DNA of 64,000 nt, from NCBI RefSeq assembly GCF_001644605.1, contig NZ_CP011388.1, positions 3,748,501-3,812,500 on the forward strand. Reading direction: 5' to 3'. This DNA comes from Paenibacillus swuensis. GTDB lineage: Bacteria; Bacillota; Bacilli; Paenibacillales; DY6. Below are positions 8,667 to 17,662 of this stretch, in pieces (the first letter of the stretch is position 1; each line of letters opens with the position of its first letter). The notes under the pieces were generated by a model. That model had not been told where the DNA came from. It did not search any database and saw only the letters and a list, made by a program, of their open reading frames with translations. Position numbers and translations under genes: made by a program.

Positions 8667-10981
8667 ACATTTTGAATAAAGATTCCGTGGGTTCTCGGTG
8701 GAGAGTGCGAACAGACGGCCAGGATAAAGTTACGGGTAATTTGAAATATCTAACCGATATGAGCATGGAGGGCATGCTGCACGGGCGGGTTTTGCGCAGT
8801 CCTCATCCGCACGCATGGATTCTATCCATTGACACCAAGAAAGCGAGACAATATCCCGGGGTTATCGCGGTGCTGACTTATAAGGATGTGCCGGGTCTCA
8901 ACGGATACGGTATAGCTAATCCCAATCAACCGGTCTTCTGTGAAACCCGAGTTCGTTATGTAGGGGATGCCGTGGCGGCTGTCGCGGCGGAAACGGAGGA
9001 AATCGCGGAGTTCGCCCTGACCTTAATTCAAGTGGAATATGAACAATTGCCTGTCATTGATGATCCGGAGAAATCCCTGGACCCCGCATCACCATTACTT
9101 CATCCGGAAGGGAATAGGTTACACAGTAACGCGTATGTGATTGGAGATGTTGATGCAGGATTTAGGAAATGTAAACATATTGTGGAGGAAACGTACCATA
9201 CGCCTCGCCAGATGCATACGTACATGGAAACGGAAGGCGGTCTGTTCGTTCCGGAAAGCAATGGTAGGCTAACTGTTTATGCCCCCACGCAGCATGGATA
9301 TATGGATCGCATGCAACTCGCCAGAATTACAACCCTTCAGGAAGACCAAATCCGAGTGGTGTCAAGCCCCATCGGAGGATCCTTCGGAGGCAAGGATGAA
9401 TTAAATGTGCAGCCTTACGGTTCATTATTAGCATTGGCCACCAGGCGGCCGGTGAAAATGCATAATTCCCGATGGGAATCGGTGCGTGCGGGACTGAAGC
9501 GGCATCCGATGCGTATCGCGATGAAGACCGGAATCGATGCTCAAGGTCATATCATGGCTCATCAGGTACGGGTGTTGGCGGATACCGGTCCTTATGCAAC
9601 TTTAGGAGCGGAAGTGCTGAATTTCACTACAGAACATGTCATTGGTCCATATGAGTGTGAGAATGTAGATGTGAATAGCGTCTCCGTTTACACCAATAAC
9701 GGTATGTCGGGCGAATTTCGCGGATTTGGGGGTAATCAGGCCATCTTCGCATTAGAAGGCCAGATGGATCGATTGGCCGAACGTCTTGGGATCGACCCTT
9801 GGGAATTCAGAGGTATGAACCTAAAGCCGGAAGGAAGCACGGGCCCTTATGGACATCCGATAGTGCCAACGGACGGTGCGCGTCAGGTATGGACTGCGCT
9901 AAGTGAAAGTCCTCTCTGGAGAAATAAGACCCTCTCGGCAGATGACTCATCGGAACCGAAGTTGCCTTGGATTCATACCGGTACCGGAGCAGCTTTCGTT
10001 ATGCACGGGGCGGGGCTTGGCATAGGGATACCCGATGAATCCGCCGGACGGTTAACATTAACGGCGGATGGGAAGATCGAAGCCGCTTTCGGTTTTGAGG
10101 AGTTTGGTCAAGGCTTGCTCTCAACGCTTGAAATCATGTTAATCGAAACGTTGGGATGTGCGCCGGAAGATCTGATATTGCGCATCGGTGATACGGATGG
10201 AGCTCCTCACAGCGGTTCGAGTACAGCTTCCAGAGCGACGGCCATGATGTGGAGATCCTTGCAGAATATGCGCGGAACCTTTACAGAGAAGCTGCTGACC
10301 CTTGCGGAAGAGAAGTTGGGCATTGCAGCCAGCCGACTGATGACAGGAGAAAACGGAGTACGCTTGAAATCGACAAATGATCTGCTCCTCTCTTACCGCA
10401 AGCTTGCAACGTTGTGTAGTGAGCCCATTCAGTGTGAAACTCATCATCACTTTCCGGTGACATCGGCGGCCCAGTCCGGAGCGCATTTCCTTTACACTTA
10501 CGCTTCCGTCGTCATTCAGGTTGAAGTGAACCAACTAACCGGAAGAGTTCGTGTAATGAATCAGTTTCATAGCGTTGCAGCAGGACCGGTGATGAATCCG
10601 CAAGGTTACCTTGGCCAAATAGAAGGCGGGAGCGGGATGGCGGTCGGATTCGCTCTTACTGAGGAGGCTGTGATGAGGGAAGGTCATTACATGACCAAAA
10701 ACTTAGACACTTATCTTATTCCCACGATTGCGGACTTGTCCGGTAATATCGATGTACTTCCCATAGAAGAATTGCCAGACGGCGACATCTTTGGTCCTCG
10801 GGGAATCGGTGAGATCGGCACGATCGGTGTGGCTCCGGCTATCGCGGCTGCAGTATACGATGCGGTGGGAAAGCGAGTTTATTCCTTGCCGATGGATCCG
10901 GTTCAACTACAAGCGAATACACCATATTCCCTCGGAGAGGAAGTGGAAACTGATGACAAGCCAACCATGGATCGATGCTAA
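8663..10981 (+). CDS. pucD: Xanthine dehydrogenase molybdenum-binding subunit PucD
   Basis: A 772-residue large subunit. The N-terminal Ald_Xan_dh_C domain (residues about 15-120) is followed by the molybdopterin-binding domain with IGGSFGGKDE, GEFRGFGGNQ and, near the C-terminus, GPRGIGEIGTIG, which carries the Glu expected to be the catalytic base. It hydroxylates hypoxanthine and xanthine to urate. Length matches PucD/XdhA-type subunits. It is encoded FAD-Mo-FeS with pucC and pucE. Confidence 0.93.
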   Translation: MNILNKDSVGSRWRVRTDGQDKVTGNLKYLTDMSMEGMLHGRVLRSPHPHAWILSIDTKKARQYPGVIAVLTYKDVPGLNGYGIANPNQPVFCETRVRYVGDAVAAVAAETEEIAEFALTLIQVEYEQLPVIDDPEKSLDPASPLLHPEGNRLHSNAYVIGDVDAGFRKCKHIVEETYHTPRQMHTYMETEGGLFVPESNGRLTVYAPTQHGYMDRMQLARITTLQEDQIRVVSSPIGGSFGGKDELNVQPYGSLLALATRRPVKMHNSRWESVRAGLKRHPMRIAMKTGIDAQGHIMAHQVRVLADTGPYATLGAEVLNFTTEHVIGPYECENVDVNSVSVYTNNGMSGEFRGFGGNQAIFALEGQMDRLAERLGIDPWEFRGMNLKPEGSTGPYGHPIVPTDGARQVWTALSESPLWRNKTLSADDSSEPKLPWIHTGTGAAFVMHGAGLGIGIPDESAGRLTLTADGKIEAAFGFEEFGQGLLSTLEIMLIETLGCAPEDLILRIGDTDGAPHSGSSTASRATAMMWRSLQNMRGTFTEKLLTLAEEKLGIAASRLMTGENGVRLKSTNDLLLSYRKLATLCSEPIQCETHHHFPVTSAAQSGAHFLYTYASVVIQVEVNQLTGRVRVMNQFHSVAAGPVMNPQGYLGQIEGGSGMAVGFALTEEAVMREGHYMTKNLDTYLIPTIADLSGNIDVLPIEELPDGDIFGPRGIGEIGTIGVAPAIAAAVYDAVGKRVYSLPMDPVQLQANTPYSLGEEVETDDKPTMDRC

Positions 10982-11504
10982 GGATACCTCTTGGATTCAG
11001 GAGCTGGAGGTGAACGGTGCGCCCGTTCGTCTGCTCATTCCCGCCAGTAGGCGTCTGTTAGATTTGCTGAGGGATGATTTGAATCTTACCGGTACCAAGA
11101 GCTCCTGTGAAATCGGCAGATGCGGCGCATGTATGATATTGCTGGACGGCAAGCCGGTGAACGCTTGTCTTACGATGGCTTACCAATGCGAAGGCGCGGC
11201 GATCACGACCATTGAAGGGTTATCAGAAGGTTCGTGCGGGACGTTGCATCCTGTGCAACAAGCTTTTCTTGAAGAGGGCGGATACCAATGCGGATACTGT
11301 ACTCCCGGGATGGTCATTTCCGTATCGGCACTCCTGCAGGTTAATCCAGAACCCACGGAGGATGAGATTCTTGAATCATTATCCGGAAATTTATGCAGGT
11401 GTACCGGATACGGCGGAATTATTCGTGCGGTTACGAAGGCCATACATGACGGTCAAACGAAGAGAGCCCAACGGGAGAACGTACAGCAGGAGGAATCCTT
11501 ATGA
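10953..11504 (+). CDS. pucE: Xanthine dehydrogenase iron-sulfur subunit PucE
   Basis: A 183-residue protein with two [2Fe-2S] sites. Plant-type ferredoxin cysteines are C52, C57, C60 and C72. The second cluster uses C113, C116, C148 and C150 (CGYCTPGM and GNLCRCTGY). The frame is open further upstream inside pucD, but ATG 10953 has a GGAGAGGAAG ribosome site and gives the usual family length. It overlaps pucD by 29 nt and uraD by 4 nt. Confidence 0.93.
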   Translation: MTSQPWIDAKDTSWIQELEVNGAPVRLLIPASRRLLDLLRDDLNLTGTKSSCEIGRCGACMILLDGKPVNACLTMAYQCEGAAITTIEGLSEGSCGTLHPVQQAFLEEGGYQCGYCTPGMVISVSALLQVNPEPTEDEILESLSGNLCRCTGYGGIIRAVTKAIHDGQTKRAQRENVQQEESL

Positions 11505-12019
11505 CATTAAATATTAATGATATTAACTATGCGAACGAAATGAATGAGCATGCCTTTGTTACTTTATTTGGTTGTTTATTTGAAGACTCGCCGTGGGTGG
11601 CTAAGGAAGCTTGGCAAACCGGTAAGCCGTTTCACTCATGGGAACATCTGTATGAGGTTATGGTTATCATCGTGAGAAGTGCATCTGAAGGAACTAAGCT
11701 TCAACTGCTCCGTTTACATCCCGATCTGGGAGCTAAAATTCGCATGAGCAATCACTCCGTACGGGAGCAGCGCGGAGCGGGATTGGATGATTTAGAACCG
11801 CGGGAATATGAAGAGTTTTCCGAATTAAACCGGACTTATACGGCCAAATTTGGATTTCCGTTCATTATCGCGGTAAAAGGTAAAAGCAAAGATGACATTT
11901 TACAAGCCATGAAGCAGAGAAGCACCAACCATGCTGAAGCCGAGTGGACTCAAGCCTTGAGTGAAGTGGAGAAGATCGCGGCAATCCGGCTTGAAAAGCT
12001 TTTGCATAACAATGAATAA
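11501..12019 (+). CDS. uraD: 2-oxo-4-hydroxy-4-carboxy-5-ureidoimidazoline (OHCU) decarboxylase
   Basis: A 172-residue protein with the OHCU decarboxylase hallmarks: LRLHPDLG with the catalytic His, SVREQRGAGLDDL, and KFGFPFIIAVKG. It converts OHCU to S-allantoin after uricase and HIU hydrolase. In B. subtilis this domain is the N-terminal part of PucL, fused to uricase; here it is a separate gene 32 nt before uricase. The ATG overlaps the pucE stop. Confidence 0.92.
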   Translation: MTLNINDINYANEMNEHAFVTLFGCLFEDSPWVAKEAWQTGKPFHSWEHLYEVMVIIVRSASEGTKLQLLRLHPDLGAKIRMSNHSVREQRGAGLDDLEPREYEEFSELNRTYTAKFGFPFIIAVKGKSKDDILQAMKQRSTNHAEAEWTQALSEVEKIAAIRLEKLLHNNE

Positions 12020-12051
12020 GACGTTCAATATGGAAACGGGGGTAGATTAAA

Positions 12052-13020
12052 ATGCTAATTCTGAACAGCGGCCGAACCCTATATTACGGAAAAGGGGATG
12101 TGTTGGTTTATCGTACTTACGCCAATCCGATCCGTGTGGAGCCTCTGCCTGAATCCTCTTATGTCGGTAATTCGAACGTCATCTTTGCGCATAATATTAA
12201 ATTTGCCGTGAGCAGTGAAGAGTTACTCAGCTCGTTTACGGAGGGCGATAACGCGATGATTGTGGCGACGGATTCCATGAAGAACTTCATACTACGTCAG
12301 ACCGCAAATTATGACGGCAGTACGACGGAAGGTCTTCTTGCCTTTATCAGCGAGCAGTTTATGGAGAGATACGAATACATTACGGCCATCGACATCAGCG
12401 CACAGCGTCTGCCTTTCGACGCGGTGTCTGTCCCCGGTGAAACAGGTGAATTCTCTGCCAGCCCGTTAGTTTATTCGAGAGGGCGAAACGAGCTTTCCGG
12501 CGCAACGCTCCGATGGGTAAGAACTCAAGGAGGCGGTGTGATGGAGCGGCACCGATGCACATTGCATGAACTACAGTTAATTAAGGTTAGCGGAAGTTCC
12601 TTTTACGGCTTTGTCCGGGATGAGTACACGACGCTTCCGGAAAGCTTTGACAGGCCCTTGTATATCTTTCTTGATATTTCATGGCAATACACTGACGACG
12701 CCTCCATGCTGGACGGGGACCTGGGGAAATACGTTGCCGCCGAGCAGATCAGGGATATAGCCCAAACCGTATTTCATGAGATGAATACACCTTCAATTCA
12801 GCATTTAATCTGGCATGTCGGGTTGCGTATTCTGACAAGATTTCCCCAGATAGCCGAAATTCAGTTTGAATCCAACAACCGTACCTGGGAAGGGGTCGTT
12901 GAACCGGTTGACGGAACTTCGCCCGGTGTGTTTACGGAGCCTCGCCCGCCTTACGGCTTTCAAGGCTTTTCTCTGACGCGGGCGGATCTCAAAGTTGCAA
13001 CGGAGGCGGGTCAGTTATGA
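12052..13020 (+). CDS. pucL: Uricase (urate oxidase)
   Basis: A 322-residue enzyme with the uricase start YYGKGDVLVYRTYANP and two tunnelling-fold (T-fold) repeats. It oxidises urate to 5-hydroxyisourate and needs no cofactor. It corresponds to the C-terminal half of B. subtilis PucL. GGGGG ahead of the ATG is the likely RBS. The stop overlaps the HIU hydrolase start (ATGA), coupling the unstable product to its hydrolase. Confidence 0.92.
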   Translation: MLILNSGRTLYYGKGDVLVYRTYANPIRVEPLPESSYVGNSNVIFAHNIKFAVSSEELLSSFTEGDNAMIVATDSMKNFILRQTANYDGSTTEGLLAFISEQFMERYEYITAIDISAQRLPFDAVSVPGETGEFSASPLVYSRGRNELSGATLRWVRTQGGGVMERHRCTLHELQLIKVSGSSFYGFVRDEYTTLPESFDRPLYIFLDISWQYTDDASMLDGDLGKYVAAEQIRDIAQTVFHEMNTPSIQHLIWHVGLRILTRFPQIAEIQFESNNRTWEGVVEPVDGTSPGVFTEPRPPYGFQGFSLTRADLKVATEAGQL

Positions 13021-13376
13021 GCGGTCGCCTGACTACCCATGTGTTGGATTTATCCATCGGAAAGCCCGCGGCCGATGTCAGTGTAAAATTACTTCGTCAG
13101 AATAGTGACGGATCCTATGACTTCGTGGCAGAAGCGCGGACGAATGAAGACGGCAGGTTAGATCGCCCCTTACTGGAAGGAGACTTGATGAATCCGGGAG
13201 TATATATGCTTGAATTTGAAGCTGGGGCTTATTTTGAACATAGAAATCCTGTTAATCTGGTGCCGGTTGTGTTTGAGCTAATACCGATTCGATTTCGGAT
13301 ATTCGAGCGAAGCAACCATTATCATGTCCCGCTGCTTTTGGCACCCGGCGGTTACAGCACATATCGGGGCAGCTAA
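13017..13376 (+). CDS. pucM: 5-hydroxyisourate hydrolase PucM (transthyretin-like)
   Basis: A 119-residue protein that opens with LTTHVLDLSIGKPA and ends with the signature YRGS. Catalytic His of the N-terminal motif and the C-terminal Tyr-Arg-Gly-Ser are present. It hydrolyses 5-hydroxyisourate to OHCU. It overlaps uricase by 4 nt. Length is normal for bacterial HIU hydrolases. Confidence 0.94.
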   Translation: MSGRLTTHVLDLSIGKPAADVSVKLLRQNSDGSYDFVAEARTNEDGRLDRPLLEGDLMNPGVYMLEFEAGAYFEHRNPVNLVPVVFELIPIRFRIFERSNHYHVPLLLAPGGYSTYRGS

Positions 13377-13403
13377 GAAAAGATTGTCAAAGGAGGGGAA
13401 AAC

Positions 13404-14798
13404 ATGGGGGAGCCGTTTGATCTGATTATACAAGGTGGAACCGTTGTATTGCCAGAACGTGTAGCGAAGCTGGATATTGGCATAAGGCATGGGAAGATCG
13501 CCGAGATTTCTGAATCATTAGTCGGGACGGTTTCCGAGGTGCTGGACGCCACAGATAAGCTGGTTATGGCGGGACTTATAGATATGCATGTGCATCTAAA
13601 CGAGCCCGGATTCGGTCATTGGGAAGGTTTCGAAACGGGTTCAGCGGCATTAGCGGCAGGAGGCTGCACATTCTATGCGGACATGCCGCTGAACGGAAAT
13701 CCCGCTACAGTGTCAACTGACGCTTTAAAGCTTAAGGCGGAGTTAGCCTCAGGGAAATCTGCCGTGGATTACACCTTCTGGGGCGGCCTGGTGCCCGACA
13801 ACCTGGACGCCTTGAAACCGTTGGCCGAAGCGGGCGTGTTCGCCTTCAAGGCTTTTATGTCTGAACCGGGCGGCGAAGGGGAGGAACGCCTTCGCCGGGC
13901 GGATGACTGGACGCTCTACCAAGGGATGAAGCGAATCGCCGCCTTTGGCGGGATTCTTGCCCTTCACGCGGAGAGCGATTCCATTACCGCGAGGCTTGCC
14001 GAAGCGGCCGTTGCGGAGGGGCGAATGACCGCGGCGGATTTTGCCGCTTCCCGGCCCATCGTGGCTGAGACGGAAGCGGTAAACCGAGCGCTTTACTTTG
14101 CGCGTGAGACCGGCTGTGCGTTGCATTTTGTCCATATCAGTTCCTCACAAGCCGTGGATTTAATTGATGCCGCCAAAGCGGAAGGGTTGGATGTGACGCT
14201 TGAAACCTGTCCGCACTATCTTGTACTGACAGAAACGGATATGGGGCGAATCGGACCCGCAGCCAAATGCGCACCGCCGTTACGCTCAGGTGATGCTCAA
14301 GAAGCGTTATGGGAACAATTGAGCAACGGGAGAATCGATATGATCACATCCGACCACTCCCCTTGTCCGGAGTCGTTAAAAAATAAAACGGGACAAACGT
14401 TCATGGAAGCCTGGGGCGGCATTTCCGGTGCGCAGAATACGATGGAACTAATGATTGGAGAGGGCCATGTGCGAAAGGGTATTCCGCTGACAGAGCTGAG
14501 CGCCATGTTATCTTCCTCGCCCGCGACCCGATTCGGCTTTGGTGATATGAAGGGGCGCATTGCTCTCGGTTTCGATGCGGACTTGGTTATTATTGATCCA
14601 TCGAATCGATATGTTCTAAACCGGGAACATCTGTATCAGAAGCATAAGCACAACCCTTATCTGGGCAGGGAGATGTTGTGCAGGGTTGTTCGAACGATCA
14701 GCAGGGGAGTTACCGTGTACAGCATGGAAGAAGGGTTGAAGCACAGCGGGGCGGGACAATGGGCTCCTAAGACTACGAAGAGGAGGGACCCCTTATGA
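13404..14798 (+). CDS. pucH: Allantoinase (cyclic amidohydrolase)
   Basis: A 464-residue amidohydrolase, also called AllB. DMHVHLNEPG supplies the first metal histidines, FKAFMSEPG the carboxylated Lys, LHAES and FVHISS further ligands, and TSDHSP the catalytic Asp. It opens the hydantoin ring of allantoin to give allantoate. AGGAGGGG precedes the ATG. It overlaps the amidohydrolase pucF by 4 nt. It could be called a dihydropyrimidinase-like enzyme, but the pathway context favours allantoinase. Confidence 0.93.
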   Translation: MGEPFDLIIQGGTVVLPERVAKLDIGIRHGKIAEISESLVGTVSEVLDATDKLVMAGLIDMHVHLNEPGFGHWEGFETGSAALAAGGCTFYADMPLNGNPATVSTDALKLKAELASGKSAVDYTFWGGLVPDNLDALKPLAEAGVFAFKAFMSEPGGEGEERLRRADDWTLYQGMKRIAAFGGILALHAESDSITARLAEAAVAEGRMTAADFAASRPIVAETEAVNRALYFARETGCALHFVHISSSQAVDLIDAAKAEGLDVTLETCPHYLVLTETDMGRIGPAAKCAPPLRSGDAQEALWEQLSNGRIDMITSDHSPCPESLKNKTGQTFMEAWGGISGAQNTMELMIGEGHVRKGIPLTELSAMLSSSPATRFGFGDMKGRIALGFDADLVIIDPSNRYVLNREHLYQKHKHNPYLGREMLCRVVRTISRGVTVYSMEEGLKHSGAGQWAPKTTKRRDPL

Positions 14799-16054
14799 AT
14801 CTGATGTCAGCGAACGGTTTGGCGTTGCAGTTAACCGCACTACTTGAAGGATTATCGAAACGAGGAGCGGATGCGGAGGGCGGTGTAACCAGGCTGTTAT
14901 ATGACCGCGCATGGTTAGAAGCACAACATTATCTGGCTGAACGCATGAAAGAAGCGGGGTTGGACATTCGCTATGATCGGGTAGGCAATTTATATGGAAG
15001 ACTTCAGGGAAGCGACAGCGACGCACCCGTGGTATTAACCGGTTCGCATGTGGATACCGTTCGCTCGGGCGGATACTATGACGGTGCTTACGGGATCGCC
15101 GCGGGCATAGCGGCAATATCTCATCTCCGTGAAACCTACGGTACGCCTCTGCGAACGCTTGAGGTAGTCTCGCTGTGTGAAGAAGAGGGAAGTCGATTTC
15201 CGATTACTTATTGGGGCTCTGGACATATAGCCGGAAAGCATGATATCAACTTAGCTCCAGATATATTGGACGAAGAGGGCATTAGTCTTCACGCGGCGAT
15301 GAGTTTGGCGGGTTTCGGACGAAGTGAACAACCCGATCCGCGGCGTGCCGACCTTGCGGCCTATGTTGAAGTGCATATTGAGCAAGGCATTCTGCTGGAG
15401 AAGCTAGGTCAGCGGGTGGGTCTGGTTGATACGATTGTCGGTCAGCGTCGTTACTCCGTACACCTCAGCGGTGTTACGAATCATGCAGGAACAACGCCGA
15501 TGCTTATGCGGTTGGATGCATTGGCGGGAGCCGCCGAGATGTTGGGATTGTTGGAGACCGAAGCCATGGTGGAGGGTGAACCGCTTGTAGCCACCGTTGG
15601 GAAACTGGAGACAGCGCCGAACACTCCGAATGTGATCCCGGGCACGGTGAAATTTACCGTAGATATTCGTCATGATCAGGAAAAGTCGCTTACGGATTTC
15701 AGTGAACGCATGCTGACAAGGTTTGGACAGATTGCCGCCCGGCGCGGACTTGAAATCGAGATCACCTCTTGGTTATCCGCTCCGCCGACACCTATGGATC
15801 CTTCGCTTATGAACCGGCTCCAAACCATTTGCAACAACCTTTCGCTGCCTTCCAGACGCATGGTCAGCGGTGCGGGGCATGACGCGCAATTGTTCGCCCA
15901 ATTATGTCCTTCCGCGATGCTGTTTGTACCGAGCCGCGGAGGAATCAGTCATTCGCCTGAAGAATATACACCGGACGACGAACTTATTGACGGGGCAGCC
16001 GTCTTGGCGGAATTGCTCAGACAACTAGCCTATGATTTGCCTGAAAAGGAGTAA
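14795..16054 (+). CDS. pucF: Allantoate amidohydrolase (M20 family)
   Basis: A 419-residue M20/M40-type binuclear amidohydrolase, also called AllC. Metal-binding motifs are GSHVDTVRSGGYYDGAYG, CEEEGSRF, VEVHIEQG and the C-terminal GISHSPEEY. It releases CO2 and ammonium from allantoate to give (S)-ureidoglycine. The same fold includes N-carbamoyl-L-amino acid hydrolases, but the place between allantoinase and PucG settles the likely role. Confidence 0.92.
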   Translation: MNLMSANGLALQLTALLEGLSKRGADAEGGVTRLLYDRAWLEAQHYLAERMKEAGLDIRYDRVGNLYGRLQGSDSDAPVVLTGSHVDTVRSGGYYDGAYGIAAGIAAISHLRETYGTPLRTLEVVSLCEEEGSRFPITYWGSGHIAGKHDINLAPDILDEEGISLHAAMSLAGFGRSEQPDPRRADLAAYVEVHIEQGILLEKLGQRVGLVDTIVGQRRYSVHLSGVTNHAGTTPMLMRLDALAGAAEMLGLLETEAMVEGEPLVATVGKLETAPNTPNVIPGTVKFTVDIRHDQEKSLTDFSERMLTRFGQIAARRGLEIEITSWLSAPPTPMDPSLMNRLQTICNNLSLPSRRMVSGAGHDAQLFAQLCPSAMLFVPSRGGISHSPEEYTPDDELIDGAAVLAELLRQLAYDLPEKE

Positions 16055-16059
16055 ACTTC

Positions 16060-17319
16060 ATGACCCGATACTCAGAATTTGCACCTTCGCAACGTATTAT
16101 AATGACACCGGGCCCTGTTGAGGCGGAACCTCGCGTATTGCGCGCCTTGTCATATCCGATCTTAGGACAATTCGATCCGGAATTTACAGATTTGATGAAC
16201 GATACCATGTCCATGCTGCGTGAATTGTTTCAGACGCGTAACCATTGGGCTTTCCCTATCGACGGTACCTCTCGCTCGGGCATTGAAGCAATGCTTGCGA
16301 GCATCATTGAGCCGGCGGATAAAGTGCTTATTCCGATATTTGGACGTTTCGGTTACTTGCTTCAGGAGATATGCGAGCGGTACGGAGCCGAGGTCGTCAC
16401 CATGGAAAAACCATGGGGAACGGTGTTTGACCAAGAAGAGATTGCTGCGGTTATACGCATCGAACAGCCCGCAATCGTTGCCATTGTACATGGAGAGACC
16501 TCGACCGGCCGAATCCAGCCTTTAAATCAGCTTGGTGCGGTATGCCGCGAGAACGGCGCGCTTCTTGTCGTTGACGCTGTCGCTACCATCGGCGGGGTGG
16601 CGGTGGAGACGGATGCATGGATGCTTGATGCGGTGATCGGCGGAACGCAGAAGTGCCTCTCCATCCCGTCGGGTATGGCGCCAATTACCTATAACGAGCG
16701 AGTGGAAAGCAAAATCGCGAAGAGAAAACGCATTGAAAGAGGCCTGCGCCAACCTGGTGAGATATTGACAGAAGAATCGATTCTTAAACCGATTGCTTCC
16801 AATTATTTGGATCTAAGTCAGCTCCAGGATTATTGGGGTCCGGCTCGGTTAAATCATCATACGGAAATGACCTCCATGTTATACGCCTTGCGTGAAGGAG
16901 TTCGAATCGTTCTTCAGGAAGGACTGGACGCCCGATTCCAGAGGCATAAACTGCATGAACAAGCTCTGGTTGCGGGAATTCAAGCTATGGGGCTTACCTT
17001 ATACGGAGAATCGGAATGTAAGTTGCCGGTAGTCACTTGTGTGCAAATTCCGCCTGAAACGGACGGAGAGTCCGTGAGATCCATGTTGCTGGGGACATTC
17101 GGAATCGAAATCGCGAGCTCCTTCGGACCGCTTAAAGGACAAATTTGGCGTGTCGGTACGATGGGTTACAGCTGCAGACAGACCAATGTTCTTCATTTTC
17201 TCGGAGCCTTTGAAGCGGTGTTGATCCGGCATGGGTTGCGAATCCCTCCAGGCCGATCCGTTCAGGCAGCGCTGAATTGTTACGAGACACCGGTGTCTCT
17301 TGGGGTCGAAACCCTTTGA
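16060..17319 (+). CDS. pucG: (S)-ureidoglycine-glyoxylate aminotransferase PucG
   Basis: A 419-residue class V (AGXT-like) PLP aminotransferase. TPGPVEAEPRVL lies at the N-terminus, DGTSRSGIEAML binds the phosphate, and GGTQKCLS carries the PLP lysine, K198. It moves the amino group of ureidoglycine to glyoxylate to form glycine. It is the last gene of the purine run, 5 nt after pucF. No gene for further breakdown of the oxalurate product is in the window. Confidence 0.92.
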   Translation: MTRYSEFAPSQRIIMTPGPVEAEPRVLRALSYPILGQFDPEFTDLMNDTMSMLRELFQTRNHWAFPIDGTSRSGIEAMLASIIEPADKVLIPIFGRFGYLLQEICERYGAEVVTMEKPWGTVFDQEEIAAVIRIEQPAIVAIVHGETSTGRIQPLNQLGAVCRENGALLVVDAVATIGGVAVETDAWMLDAVIGGTQKCLSIPSGMAPITYNERVESKIAKRKRIERGLRQPGEILTEESILKPIASNYLDLSQLQDYWGPARLNHHTEMTSMLYALREGVRIVLQEGLDARFQRHKLHEQALVAGIQAMGLTLYGESECKLPVVTCVQIPPETDGESVRSMLLGTFGIEIASSFGPLKGQIWRVGTMGYSCRQTNVLHFLGAFEAVLIRHGLRIPPGRSVQAALNCYETPVSLGVETL

Positions 17320-17337
17320 CACGGATGAACTGTGCCT

Positions 17338-17553
17338 TTACCTTTGACGCAATTCATAGAATTCGCAGGCATCCCGTTCGAAATAGGTCAAGTCGCTGAC
17401 ATCGGTCTGGATTACAACCAAATCATCCGTGAAGCGGACAATCCACCCTCCGTTGGAAACAATGTGATCATTCTGGAAAACCCGGATGGTCCGCTGTCGG
17501 TCCAATCCTTCCTGGAAATCAGCGTCAGTCAATAATTTACGGTTCATCGCCAC
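17338..17553 (-). CDS. Small conserved-looking protein, 71 residues
   Basis: GTG start at 17553 with an AGAGGAGA ribosome site 10 nt away and a promoter at 17592-17620. The protein is soluble, with no membrane segment and one Cys; residues such as FQNDHIVSNGGWIVRFTDD suggest a small beta-rich fold. A plus-strand frame of similar length overlaps it but has no RBS. It is convergent with pucG. No family was recognised. Confidence 0.65.
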   Translation of the reverse strand: MAMNRKLLTDADFQEGLDRQRTIRVFQNDHIVSNGGWIVRFTDDLVVIQTDVSDLTYFERDACEFYELRQR

Positions 17554-17591
17554 AGGTTACATTCTCCTCTTCATTATCAGTGCATCTCCCC

Positions 17592-17620
17592 ATTGTAAGA
17601 GATAACCTATATCGTCGCAA
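17592..17620 (-). promoter_or_regulatory. Promoter of the 71-residue gene
   Basis: On the minus strand TTGCGA (17615-17620), a 17 bp spacer and TACAAT (17592-17597). Confidence 0.55.
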
Positions 17621-17625
17621 CTGAA

Positions 17626-17661
17626 ATAAAGGCGTTCCGGATCATTCCGGAACGCCTTTAT
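17626..17661. terminator. Strong hairpin terminator, probably bidirectional
   Basis: A perfect 15 bp stem, 17626-17640 with 17647-17661, around a 6 nt loop. On the minus strand it is followed by a U-rich TTTCAG and lies 2 nt after the SatP-like gene, so it mainly serves that gene. Confidence 0.75.
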
Positions 17662-17662
17662 C

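Noticed and set aside
10791-10952. Longer pucE starting inside pucD
   Set aside because: The extension has no family match; ATG 10953 has a good RBS and gives normal PucE length.
17332-17535. Plus-strand 67-codon frame opposite the small minus-strand gene
   Set aside because: No RBS or promoter; the minus-strand frame has both.
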